Of a stretch of DNA of 22,356 nt, positions 15,143 to 22,356 are shown piece after piece (position 1 is the first letter of the stretch; the number at the start of each line of letters is the position of its first letter). Under the pieces are notes generated by a model. The model searched no databases, was not told the origin of the DNA, and was given only the letters and a program-made list of their open reading frames with translations. The stretch is from Bacteriovoracaceae bacterium UBA4573 (lineage in GTDB: Bacteria > Bdellovibrionota > UBA1018 > UBA923), in NCBI GenBank assembly GCA_002387735.1, contig DGKJ01000027.1, positions 1-22,356 on the forward strand, written 5' to 3'. Position numbers and translations under genes: made by a program.

Positions 15143-16030
15143 CTATACGTCAACTTTGACGACTTTCTTGATGGTAAAATAGGCGGCTAGCTCGAGAGTA
15201 ATCACTGCGGCAAGAATTACCCAGCCAATTGGATGTTCTACCAGAATGCCCATTAACTCTGGGTCGGTGGTCGAAAAATAGAGCCCAATAAATGGCGGCA
15301 CGCAAAGCAAAACCATGCCTTGATAGAACCCCTGACGAGTCATGGCCCGAACTTTACCCTCGAGTTTTACGCGCTCGCGTATGACGTAAACAATAGTATC
15401 AAGCGTTTCAGAAAGATTACCGCCGGTTTCTTTCAAAATGTTAATTGAAGTGACAAACATTTCGACGTCTTCGCATTTTACGCGCTTGGCTAAATTGTTA
15501 AATGCCTCTTCAATGGAAACGCCGACTTTATTTTCGGAAAGCACCAGTTTAAACTCTTGTGACATCGGATTCGGCATTTGTTCTGCTACCATGTCGAGCG
15601 CTTGAACAACGCTTAGCCCGGATTTTAGTCCGTTCGACATCAGCGCCAGTCCATCAACCATTTGCAGATTAAATTTTAAGATACGCTCTTCGAACAAATA
15701 CCCAATGATAAACTTGGGGGCGCTCCACCCGGCGAATCCCGCGGCCAAACCAAATATTAGGGCAGGAATTAACTTCGGTAAGAAAAGTAAAAAAACCAAA
15801 AAAAACGGAACTACTGCTGAAAGAACGAGTGCCAACACAACTCGATTGGCAGGAAAATCGATAAACATGAGCCCTAGTTTTTCAACGATATAGTCGCGGG
15901 TACCGATGCTCTGAAACCGCACCCAATCCAAAAACCGATTCATGTAGTAATGGGCAACCACGAAAATTGCGGCACCAAAAAGTAACGAATAAAAGAGCCG
16001 CCAACCCGTGTCACTCGCTGTGGCAATCAT
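15143..16030 (-). CDS. tadB: Tad pilus inner-membrane platform protein TadB (GspF-like)
   Basis: A 295-residue protein of the T2SSF family. It has an N-terminal helix near residues 12-30, a hydrophobic pair near 60-108, a cytoplasmic helical domain (about 120-225) and C-terminal helices near 230 and 265-285. The cytoplasmic part shows DGLALMSNGLKSGLSVVQAL, ETGGNLSETLDTI and IRERVKLEGKVRAMTRQG, the pattern usual for TadB. In Tad systems TadB and TadC form the platform on which the TadA ATPase acts. The ATG is one base after the stop of the TadZ-TadA gene (TAAGATG), so coupling is likely. No TadC gene follows; the next gene is the YD-repeat protein. Family assignment is secure; TadB rather than TadC is chosen from the motif around GGNLSETL and its place after tadA. 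Confidence 0.9.
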   Translation of the reverse strand: MIATASDTGWRLFYSLLFGAAIFVVAHYYMNRFLDWVRFQSIGTRDYIVEKLGLMFIDFPANRVVLALVLSAVVPFFLVFLLFLPKLIPALIFGLAAGFAGWSAPKFIIGYLFEERILKFNLQMVDGLALMSNGLKSGLSVVQALDMVAEQMPNPMSQEFKLVLSENKVGVSIEEAFNNLAKRVKCEDVEMFVTSINILKETGGNLSETLDTIVYVIRERVKLEGKVRAMTRQGFYQGMVLLCVPPFIGLYFSTTDPELMGILVEHPIGWVILAAVITLELAAYFTIKKVVKVDV

Positions 16031-16031
16031 C

Positions 16032-18194
16032 TTACTTCACCCCGGAAAACAAGGAGCGTGGAATTTTTAGGCCCTTGCTTTCCATTTCCTCTACGAACTT
16101 AGGAACAAGACCGGTCGAAACATATTTTCCAATTATCTTTCGTTTTTTGTCGACGCCTTCTTGTTTGAAGACAAAAACGTCCTGCAAACTAACCACATCT
16201 CCCTGAATTCCAGCCACTTCGGTAACGTAGGTCACTTTTCTCGAACCATCACTCAATCGTGCCTGTTGAATAATCAAATGTACGGCCGAAGCAATTTGTT
16301 CTCGAATCGCCTTTAGTGGCATGTTCACGCCCGACATCATTACGAGGGTCTCTAAACGAGCTATACAGTCGCGCGGACTATTTGCGTGAATAGTAGTTAA
16401 CGAACCGTCGTGACCGGTGTTCATGGCCTGCAACATATCCAGAGCTTCCCCGGCGCGACACTCGCCGACCACTATGCGATCGGGCCGCATCCGCAAACAA
16501 CATTTAACTAGATCTCGGATAGACACTTCACCTTCACCTTCGATATTTTTTGGCCGTGTTTCAAGGCGCACTACGTGTTCTTGGCCAAGCTGAAGTTCCG
16601 CTGAATCCTCAACAGTAATAATTCGCTCCGTCGAAGGAATAAAATTCGAAAGCGCATTTAGTAACGTTGTTTTACCAGACCCGGTACCACCGCTAACTAT
16701 TACATTTAGTTTGGCTTCTACGCAGGCTCGCAAAAAGTCGGCGATGTCATCGGTCATCGATCCGAAACCTATGAGATCCTTGTAGGTGATTCTCTTTTTC
16801 GGAAATTTCCGAATAGTGATAGTTGGTCCGCGTAAAGACAAAGGTGGAATAATAATGTGCACACGTGACCCGTCAGGCAGGCGCGCATCCACGTAGGGAG
16901 TTTTTTCATCGACTCTTCGACCGAGCGGGGTGACGATACGTTCAATGATATTCATCATTTGTTGCTCGCTGGAAAACACTGTCGGGCTCAACATCGGCTT
17001 GCCACTTTTTTCGATGTAAATCTGTTCCCGTGAGTTCACCATGATCTCTGTCACCGTGTCGTCAGACAAAAGATCCTCTAGCGGCCCCAATCCAAGGGCC
17101 TCGTCGAGCACCTCTTTTACGATTTGCGCACTGGACTCGCGACTCTGTAAAACGCCGCCGGTGTCTTCGCGTCCTAAAATGTCGAGAATCGCTTTGCGGG
17201 TTTTTTCTCTCAAATTTTCTCGTTGTTTCGAGTCGCTGGTGTCTACGTTTTGACGTTTGAGGTCAAGACCCTCTACCAATCCCTTGTGAATGCGTAGCTT
17301 AAGCGCGGTCCAAGCGTCGGTTGATTTTCCGGCGGAAAAAATTGAACTACCGCCGGACGACGTGGTCGAAGCACCCGCACCAACGGTATTCGGAACAGAG
17401 TTGGCCAACTTGGCGGCCGCACCGGTTGGTTTTTTTAAATTCGAAAGCGAAACCAATAAATTTGTCTGTTGAATTCGACGTATAATGTCGTGGAAGGCTC
17501 TCGTAATAGTAGCCTGGGGCGCAGAACCAACGAATGGTTGCCCTCGCGCCAACGCCCCGGAACAGGTTTCGCCCTCTTCCGGCACAGCTGCAAAAATTGT
17601 TTTATTTAAATTTTTCTGAATAACCTGCGGATTCACTATCGCGTTTGGCGAGAAGCGATTCACAATTATTTGAACCATATCCGGAGGAAAAAGATGTTCC
17701 TGAATTTTTCCGAGCAATCGACGTGTTTGGTTTACTACGATCACATCTTGAGTGGTAACTGTGAAAATCGCGGTAGCTTGTTCGAACACTTTTACAGTTG
17801 TAGCATCTACTACTGAACCGCAGTCCACCACCACAAACGGGAAAATCCCCACAGCCGCCTTCAGAAGTCGCCCGACACCGTCCAGGTCAAGTTCCCGTGC
17901 GGCCATAGTATCTCCGGGAGCCGCGATAAAACTCATACCGGTCGAGGTCGTCGCCATAATACTCTGAAGCGCTTTTAGATCGACTGCCCCTTGAATTTTA
18001 CTAGCGTCGACCACAGTTTTCTGGGGGCGCACTCCTAGAATTAAATTTTGATCTCCCAAACTTCCGAGATCGAGATCGATCAAGAGAGGTCGCTGTCGCA
18101 GTTCCATCAAATAGGCGAGCGCGAGATTGGCGGCAAATACTGACTTTCCCACGCCCCCCTTTCCACCTACGACTGCAATGATATGGCCAGGCAT
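16032..18194 (-). CDS. TadZ-TadA fusion: ParA/MinD-like localisation ATPase joined to the Tad pilus motor ATPase
   Basis: One uninterrupted 720-residue frame encodes two proteins that are normally separate. Residues 1 to about 245 are a ParA/MinD-type ATPase with a deviant Walker A (G10-G-K12-G-G-V-G-K17-S) and FVVVDCGS as Walker B. This corresponds to TadZ/CpaE, without the N-terminal receiver-like domain common in CpaE. A Gly/Ser/Ala-rich linker spans about 250-290. Residues about 295-720 are the TadA/CpaF secretion ATPase: N-terminal domain, Walker A GGTGSGKT with Lys508, RPDRIVVGECRAGEALDMLQA and the His-box HDGSLTTIHANSP. In the family TadZ positions the machine and TadA powers pilus assembly and sometimes retraction. 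The ATG has GAGGAGGG seven bases upstream. The gene lies between the secretin and tadB. Frame continuity and the linker argue against a sequencing artefact. Confidence 0.93.
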   Translation of the reverse strand: MPGHIIAVVGGKGGVGKSVFAANLALAYLMELRQRPLLIDLDLGSLGDQNLILGVRPQKTVVDASKIQGAVDLKALQSIMATTSTGMSFIAAPGDTMAARELDLDGVGRLLKAAVGIFPFVVVDCGSVVDATTVKVFEQATAIFTVTTQDVIVVNQTRRLLGKIQEHLFPPDMVQIIVNRFSPNAIVNPQVIQKNLNKTIFAAVPEEGETCSGALARGQPFVGSAPQATITRAFHDIIRRIQQTNLLVSLSNLKKPTGAAAKLANSVPNTVGAGASTTSSGGSSIFSAGKSTDAWTALKLRIHKGLVEGLDLKRQNVDTSDSKQRENLREKTRKAILDILGREDTGGVLQSRESSAQIVKEVLDEALGLGPLEDLLSDDTVTEIMVNSREQIYIEKSGKPMLSPTVFSSEQQMMNIIERIVTPLGRRVDEKTPYVDARLPDGSRVHIIIPPLSLRGPTITIRKFPKKRITYKDLIGFGSMTDDIADFLRACVEAKLNVIVSGGTGSGKTTLLNALSNFIPSTERIITVEDSAELQLGQEHVVRLETRPKNIEGEGEVSIRDLVKCCLRMRPDRIVVGECRAGEALDMLQAMNTGHDGSLTTIHANSPRDCIARLETLVMMSGVNMPLKAIREQIASAVHLIIQQARLSDGSRKVTYVTEVAGIQGDVVSLQDVFVFKQEGVDKKRKIIGKYVSTGLVPKFVEEMESKGLKIPRSLFSGVK

Positions 18195-18222
18195 TAGTTC
18201 GCCCTCCTCATTGCAAAAGTTT

Positions 18223-19788
18223 TCATTGTTTCCTCTTCAAGCCATACTTCGCTTTTATATCTTCGGTTCCACCAGAGGCTGATTCAATAACCTGTGGCGT
18301 AACAAAAATTACGAACTGACTCTTATTCTTTTGAAACGCTTTGGATCGCAGCAAAGTAAACAATGGATTCTCTGGCACCTTGCCGCCTGGAGGATCTTTA
18401 TTAAAGTTGGTCGTCACTACATTACTGATCGCATTCACCACGGCGGCACTCTGACCGTTACGTACCGCCAGTACCGTGACGTAATTGTGGTTCTGGGTGA
18501 TCGGTGCACCACCCGACTGCCCAACCAAACCTTTGTAGTTGAAGTCGATATTTAGTTCGATGTCTTCTTCGCCTTGCATGTTGGGAACAATGCTTAACTT
18601 TGGTCCTATAGTTTCGCCTTGGTAGTTAATCTGACCGGTTTGCGCATTCGTACTTTGCACTGGTATTCGCGTTTGGCGATCGAGTGCGACCTTGGCACCC
18701 TCTTTCACCACGAGCACTGCTTCTTCCAAAATTCTCGCGTAGCCAGCATTTTGAGCTGAATTCAGCTTGGGAAACAGGTTACCAATAGTTCCAGAAAGAG
18801 ATCCTGTGCCCTCGGTTGTCACACCACCTTGGGAGCCCTGGCCAAATGCGACGCTTCCACCGGTCTCTAGACTTGGAATCCAAGAAAACCCGAAATTACG
18901 TAAGTAGTCTTTTGACAATTCCACGAAGTCGACTGTGATACGAATAAGCTTGGGCGGTGGTGGATCCTTCCGTTTTGCAATGGTAATGCGAGGTACCACC
19001 GGGTCCTTGGTTAAAGTTTTCTTCACGTCAAATGGGTTTCTACCTTCATAGTTAAAATTCGGGAGTAAAAAGCCTTGAATCATATTGCGAGCAACGTCGA
19101 GCGCAGTATTCGCTTGATCAATATTGTCGACCTGGCCTTCAACCACAAAAAGACTATTCAAGATACGAACCCGAATTCCCGGATTGTTGATTTCGGCTTG
19201 AATTTTTTCCGCTAATACTTGCATACCGAGCGGGCTTAACCCTACGAGATTGAGTACAAAACTTTTATACGACTCATCGCTTAGGACCGCGTATAGTCGA
19301 TTGAGATCGTTCATTACGACCACTTCGCCATCTACTAAAATTTTGTCGCCCAGAGGTTTAATTTCAATGCCCTCAACATCGCGAAGCAAATGTTTTAGCT
19401 CCCCAATTCGACGCGATAGGTTCGCCTTAAGCACCAGAGTATTTAGAATCAAACGAATATCGCCGTTTTGATCACGAATCGTTACGGTGGTGTCGCCGTC
19501 TTTCACTGGCGTAAAAATGAGCTGTCGTTTGTCTTTGGAATACTGAATTTTAAATAGGTCTGAGTTGGTGACTCGCACGCAATCTTGCAAATTGGGACAA
19601 GGATCAAAATTTAGGTCTACCGTTTTTTGTATACCCGTAGTGAGTTCGAGGTTTTGTTTTACTGCCCGGCGTTCAGAAATATTAAATGCGCCGGCCTTCT
19701 CCTGAGCCGCGTGACTCAGAACGGTCGAAAAAATTGTGCATCCAACCACAACTTTTATTAGGGCGATTCGCAAGTCCGTTGCTTTCAT
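18223..19788 (-). CDS. cpaC: Tad pilus outer-membrane secretin CpaC/RcpA
   Basis: Forms the outer-membrane channel for the Flp-type pilus. From the ATG at 19788 the protein has 521 residues, with a signal peptide of about 28 residues ending in SHAAQ. The periplasmic part includes a pilus-specific N-domain (about 35-110) and a BON-like segment (about 115-210, with VDGEVVVMNDLNRLY and VVEGQVDNIDQANTA). The secretin core then follows (about 280-510), with VPVQSTNAQTG, GPKLSIVPNM and QFVIFVTPQVIE. A proline cluster (DPPPPK) precedes the core. The frame continues four codons to a TTG at 19800, but GGGTGAG lies five bases before the ATG, which I prefer. The upstream cpaB stop is 12 bases away, so the genes are coupled. 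No TadD-type pilotin is in the window. Confidence 0.95.
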   Translation of the reverse strand: MKATDLRIALIKVVVGCTIFSTVLSHAAQEKAGAFNISERRAVKQNLELTTGIQKTVDLNFDPCPNLQDCVRVTNSDLFKIQYSKDKRQLIFTPVKDGDTTVTIRDQNGDIRLILNTLVLKANLSRRIGELKHLLRDVEGIEIKPLGDKILVDGEVVVMNDLNRLYAVLSDESYKSFVLNLVGLSPLGMQVLAEKIQAEINNPGIRVRILNSLFVVEGQVDNIDQANTALDVARNMIQGFLLPNFNYEGRNPFDVKKTLTKDPVVPRITIAKRKDPPPPKLIRITVDFVELSKDYLRNFGFSWIPSLETGGSVAFGQGSQGGVTTEGTGSLSGTIGNLFPKLNSAQNAGYARILEEAVLVVKEGAKVALDRQTRIPVQSTNAQTGQINYQGETIGPKLSIVPNMQGEEDIELNIDFNYKGLVGQSGGAPITQNHNYVTVLAVRNGQSAAVVNAISNVVTTNFNKDPPGGKVPENPLFTLLRSKAFQKNKSQFVIFVTPQVIESASGGTEDIKAKYGLKRKQ

Positions 19789-19800
19789 TTTCTCACCCAA

Positions 19801-20589
19801 TTATCGCTGCGTAGCGACTCCTCTCGTACCACCACTGTTTAAAATCTCAGGAAGAGTTGACGCTCCCAACGCGACTCGTTCCGTGTCGTCGTTGTTACGC
19901 AACATCACATATAACCCCATTCCCATACTTTGCAGTAACAGAACTTGTTGTGCGGAATTGGGGTCCACTTCGAGTGTGATCGTATTGAAATTACGATCAA
20001 GATTTAAATTTTTTGTAATCACCTTACCGCTCATCTCGTCTTTTTGAACTTTACGAGCTGGAAGGGTTGTTATGTATTCGCCAACCGCGAGAATTAAAAC
20101 GTCCTGTAAAACGAGTTTGGCAATGTCGGAGCCCCTTTGGCCGGGCGGTTGAATAATGGCCAACACGTCGATTCGGTCGCCGGGCTTGATCAGGCGACCA
20201 ACTGCGTTGTCGTCGCGCACTGATAAAGCAATGGCGCGCTTGCCGGGCGACACCTGCCGCGCGAGACCAGTGCGCAACCCCGGTGTCATTGCCTTCGAAA
20301 GTGTCACCTGTTCACCGCGCTTGAGCGGCACCGATGCGATAAATCCAACCACTTCATCTTTCGAGGTCAAGGCACCTGGTTCGACGTACTGTTGTGGTTT
20401 TTTTAGAATCTCGATTTTGGTTTCATCAATTGTTTCGAGTTCTTTAATATCTTCCTTAGCAACTACGACTGCCGTAGGGGTGCCATACTTGGTCTGCCAC
20501 TCCTCCTCTTTCGAGGTCATGTAGCTATAGACCATCACCGTTGCAAGCAACGCGAGTGCTAAACTAAATGTGAATGCCTTGTTATTCAT
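19801..20589 (-). CDS. cpaB: Tad pilus assembly protein CpaB/RcpC
   Basis: A 262-residue envelope protein. Residues 6-23 are a membrane anchor or signal segment. A SAF-type domain follows (about 40-105), with VVVAKEDIKELETIDETKIE and VGFIASVPLKRGEQVTLSKA. The region after it has ALSVRDDNAVGRLIKPGDRIDVLAII, characteristic of CpaB/RcpC. In Tad systems this periplasmic protein associates with the secretin and is thought to bind peptidoglycan or help pilus passage. It directly precedes cpaC; its TAA leads straight into the secretin's ribosome site. The start ATG at 20589 lacks an obvious Shine-Dalgarno, and the gap to the preceding TadE-like gene is 33 bp. Assignment is secure. Confidence 0.94.
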   Translation of the reverse strand: MNNKAFTFSLALALLATVMVYSYMTSKEEEWQTKYGTPTAVVVAKEDIKELETIDETKIEILKKPQQYVEPGALTSKDEVVGFIASVPLKRGEQVTLSKAMTPGLRTGLARQVSPGKRAIALSVRDDNAVGRLIKPGDRIDVLAIIQPPGQRGSDIAKLVLQDVLILAVGEYITTLPARKVQKDEMSGKVITKNLNLDRNFNTITLEVDPNSAQQVLLLQSMGMGLYVMLRNNDDTERVALGASTLPEILNSGGTRGVATQR

Positions 20590-20622
20590 CTAGTACTTGA
20601 AAACGAAGGCAGGGCCAAAAGA

Positions 20623-21168
20623 CTATCTTTGACAATACCGATAGTTGCCGCCCGCGAACGTTTCCTCTCCTAGATACCCTTCGGAGTAATTCTGCCCAAA
20701 CTTAGCGGCAGTGGGGGCTAAACAGGTAAATGCTGCAACTCGAACGCGCACTTTTTGCCGGCGCTGGATGGAAGGATATTCCTCCTTTGGCATTTGATCT
20801 TCTGCTACGCTCACCCGACCGATCGATATTTCGGGCGCTCGGGTTGGGGGATCAATAAGTCCGTAGGTAACCGGATCGCCAATACCGATCCACCAGCGTT
20901 GGAACACGTTATCACTCGCTCGGCCCGACAAAGTATCCAACTGTGGATAATATCGGTGATTAAGCGCCATAAAATGCAATCGCATTCGAACATACTTTTG
21001 GTGCACGATCGCAGTGGTGATGGCGGAATTTGCCTGGATCAAAATATAAAAAAGCCCCACCAGTACCGGCAACAACAAGGCAAACTCTACGACACTCTGC
21101 CCTCTTGCGCCTCGCTTTAATTTATTTTTACCCACTCCTAACCGCGCAGATTTAGCAGCCATTGTCAT
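20623..21168 (-). CDS. TadE-like pseudopilin
   Basis: About 181 residues from the ATG at 21168 (another ATG at 21162 is equally possible); the frame opens further upstream to 21213 but inside the previous gene. After a basic leader it has RG-QSVVEFALLLPVLVGLF, a class III prepilin-type signal with cleavage expected after the Gly and Glu at +5, followed by one hydrophobic helix. This is the typical TadE/TadF start. The mature domain contains several Tyr, Trp and Pro residues and two cysteines (one in AAFTCLAP, one near the C-terminus) that could pair. TadE-like pseudopilins are processed by the Tad prepilin peptidase and are needed for pilus assembly. It overlaps the end of the previous TadE-like gene by 11-17 bp. 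Confidence 0.87.
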   Translation of the reverse strand: MTMAAKSARLGVGKNKLKRGARGQSVVEFALLLPVLVGLFYILIQANSAITTAIVHQKYVRMRLHFMALNHRYYPQLDTLSGRASDNVFQRWWIGIGDPVTYGLIDPPTRAPEISIGRVSVAEDQMPKEEYPSIQRRQKVRVRVAAFTCLAPTAAKFGQNYSEGYLGEETFAGGNYRYCQR

Positions 21169-21700
21169 ATAGCGCTCGTTTCGCGGCCATTTGTTGCAGA
21201 CATTCGGCCTCACTGGGTTCTCGCCCGAGAACGCTTTCGCTTTCTAGAATCACTTTGTTGTTGGAGCGTGAGCGTCGCAATATCGGCAACATGTACATTT
21301 TAACTGCAAATTTATAACTTACGCCTTGCTCCCACGCAAAGTAACGCGAGTCCTCGGCGCCAAGCCGCACCCTCGGAGAAGGACCAACCGTGGAACCAGG
21401 AGGTTCCCCCTCACCTTCCGCGCGCGCGATACTCGGAAACCGGTCTCTGCCTTCTACCATCACCAGCGACTCTAACGTCTCGCGCGCGGCACGTATTTGA
21501 TCTTGCATCGTAGTACGGCTTGGCAAAAGTGCACGAGCCGCCATATAGGTGGCGTATTGAAAATAATTGGCCACGCCCAAGCTTAAAGAAACCTGTACGA
21601 ACATAAACAGAATCGTGAAAAACGGCACGATCATGGCAATGAGTTCGATAAGACTTTGTCCCGCTTCGTTCGAACGTCGATTTTTTTGCGAGCGCACCAT
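21152..21700 (-). CDS. TadE/TadG-like pseudopilin
   Basis: A 182-residue protein with a short basic leader and the prepilin-type segment AG-QSLIELIAMIVPFFTILF, where cleavage is expected after Gly and Glu lies at +5. The hydrophobic helix is followed by a hydrophilic domain that includes a Gly/Pro-rich stretch (EGEGEPPGSTVGPSPR) and a cysteine near each end of the tail (AECLQQ and the final NGC). It matches the TadE-like class of Tad pseudopilins; TadF is an alternative name that the sequence cannot exclude. It starts 3 bp after the Flp-like gene and its end overlaps the next TadE-like gene, so translation is probably coupled across all three. Confidence 0.86.
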   Translation of the reverse strand: MVRSQKNRRSNEAGQSLIELIAMIVPFFTILFMFVQVSLSLGVANYFQYATYMAARALLPSRTTMQDQIRAARETLESLVMVEGRDRFPSIARAEGEGEPPGSTVGPSPRVRLGAEDSRYFAWEQGVSYKFAVKMYMLPILRRSRSNNKVILESESVLGREPSEAECLQQMAAKRALYDNGC

Positions 21701-21703
21701 GGG

Positions 21704-21976
21704 CTAATTTCCTCTCGCAAAGAATTTAAAATTGTCGGCTCGGTAGATTCCTGGATGTCGAGTTGGTTCGCCATCGTCAAATCCCCGCGCTTTGGGATCA
21801 CCGTAGCGATAGGTGTAAGGAAAATCACGTGTCAGCGGTGTTTCTAGCAGATCGAGCGTACCACCCAAGCGACCATAGACAATCGAAACTAAACCTACCA
21901 CTACGAGCAACAAAAACACGTACTCGAGTAACGATTGCCCACTCTGACGCTTGTTCCTTATTTTTGGTGCAAGCAT
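21704..21976 (-). CDS. Flp/TadE-type short pilin-like protein
   Basis: A 90-residue protein with a basic leader (KIRNKRQ) and SG-QSLLEYVFLLLVVVGLVSI. The Glu-Tyr pair at +5/+6 after the expected Gly cleavage site is the signature of Flp pilins (class IVb). Flp subunits are usually 50-65 residues, and here a polar tail of about 45 residues rich in Arg, Asp, Gly and Tyr follows the helix. It may therefore be a minor pilin rather than the main shaft subunit, which could be encoded upstream of the window. The ATG shares its A with the TAA stop of the prepilin peptidase gene (TAATG), a sign of coupling. Confidence 0.78.
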   Translation of the reverse strand: MLAPKIRNKRQSGQSLLEYVFLLLVVVGLVSIVYGRLGGTLDLLETPLTRDFPYTYRYGDPKARGFDDGEPTRHPGIYRADNFKFFARGN

Positions 21977-22356
21977 TAGAAAATTCCTTCCGAAAAAGTG
22001 TGCACGATGTACCCGACAAAAATTGCAACACCGAATGGCGCCTTTATGTCACTGCGCAGCTTGGGCCACTCGACTTTAGAGTTAGGCACCAACATGCTTT
22101 TAAAAAACGAAACGATTTCTTTAAAAAACGGAATTAATCTACGATTCGTAAGCATCAGGGCAAAACTTCCGATCGCTGCGATGGCTAAACTCCAGAAAAA
22201 GAAATTTAAAAATGCTTTCGCACCAAATACCGGCGACACCGCAACCAGCAATTTTACGTCCCCGCCTGCTAAAACACGCAATGCAAATAATGAAAACAGC
22301 AACAGCGCCGAAAGAAAAAACGCCAAGATCGCCGAAGCCAGAGGTAACCACCACAC
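21976..22356 (-). CDS. cpaA: Tad prepilin peptidase CpaA/TadV (N-terminus outside window)
   Basis: The last 126 codons of an A24-family membrane aspartyl peptidase, which cleaves Flp and TadE-like leader peptides at the inner membrane. The visible part has several hydrophobic helices. The second catalytic motif appears as AGGDVKLLVAVSPVFG, matching the family GxGDxK block (here GGDVK), and KAPFGVAIFVGYI matches the C-terminal P-x-G/A-x-A-I segment. The first catalytic Asp and the true start lie beyond the right edge; the frame simply runs off the end, so the leading codon seen here is internal. It ends one base into the Flp-like gene. It is the most upstream gene seen of the Tad operon. Confidence 0.9.
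   Translation of the reverse strand: MWWLPLASAILAFFLSALLLFSLFALRVLAGGDVKLLVAVSPVFGAKAFLNFFFWSLAIAAIGSFALMLTNRRLIPFFKEIVSFFKSMLVPNSKVEWPKLRSDIKAPFGVAIFVGYIVHTFSEGIF

Noticed and set aside
1..22356. CRISPR arrays, insertion sequences, prophage genes, tRNA or rRNA genes
   Set aside because: No repeated spacers, transposase or phage-like proteins, or cloverleaf/rRNA-like sequence were seen in the reading.

Overview
The window carries 23 protein-coding genes, packed closely and on both strands, at roughly 48 % GC by eye. I saw no rRNA, tRNA, CRISPR array or insertion sequence. Gene content suggests a member of the Bdellovibrionota, the predatory Bdellovibrio and relatives. The strongest clue is the right half: a Tad/Flp pilus operon whose 3' end runs into a secreted YD-repeat protein and then a tiny secreted protein. 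From memory, this matches the Bdellovibrio bacteriovorus 'hit' (host-interaction) locus, where bd0108 and bd0109 sit beside Flp-pilus genes. No database was searched, so the lineage is an inference.

Left part (1-8.1 kb): a divergent ClC-type channel protein, cut by the left edge, is translationally coupled to a PilZ-domain (c-di-GMP) protein, both on the minus strand. glmS diverges from them. It converges on metG, which follows glmU in a minus-strand pair. GlmS and GlmU are both enzymes of UDP-GlcNAc synthesis, feeding peptidoglycan and LPS. A small secreted protein (plus strand) then overlaps tail-to-tail with a family-4-like glycosyltransferase (minus strand).

Middle (8.2-12.6 kb, plus strand): dksA, lon, a CheY-like single-domain response regulator, a protein with a CheC/CheX-like phosphatase signature whose start overlaps the regulator gene, and a small single-pass membrane protein with an acidic tail. 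The last three look like one signalling unit.

Right part (12.6-22.4 kb, minus strand, transcribed right to left): prepilin peptidase (cut by the right edge), a Flp-like short pilin, two TadE-like pseudopilins, CpaB/RcpC, the CpaC/RcpA secretin, a single polypeptide joining TadZ and TadA, TadB, the YD-repeat protein, the hit-like small secreted protein and one more small secreted protein. Most Tad genes overlap or lie a few bases apart. The two last genes have wider spacers containing inverted repeats, which suggests separate control.

The most notable points are the hit-like locus with a second small secreted protein beside it, the TadZ-TadA fusion, the lack of TadC next to TadB, the possible CheY/CheX-like pair, and a ClC-like protein that has lost the usual gating-glutamate motif.
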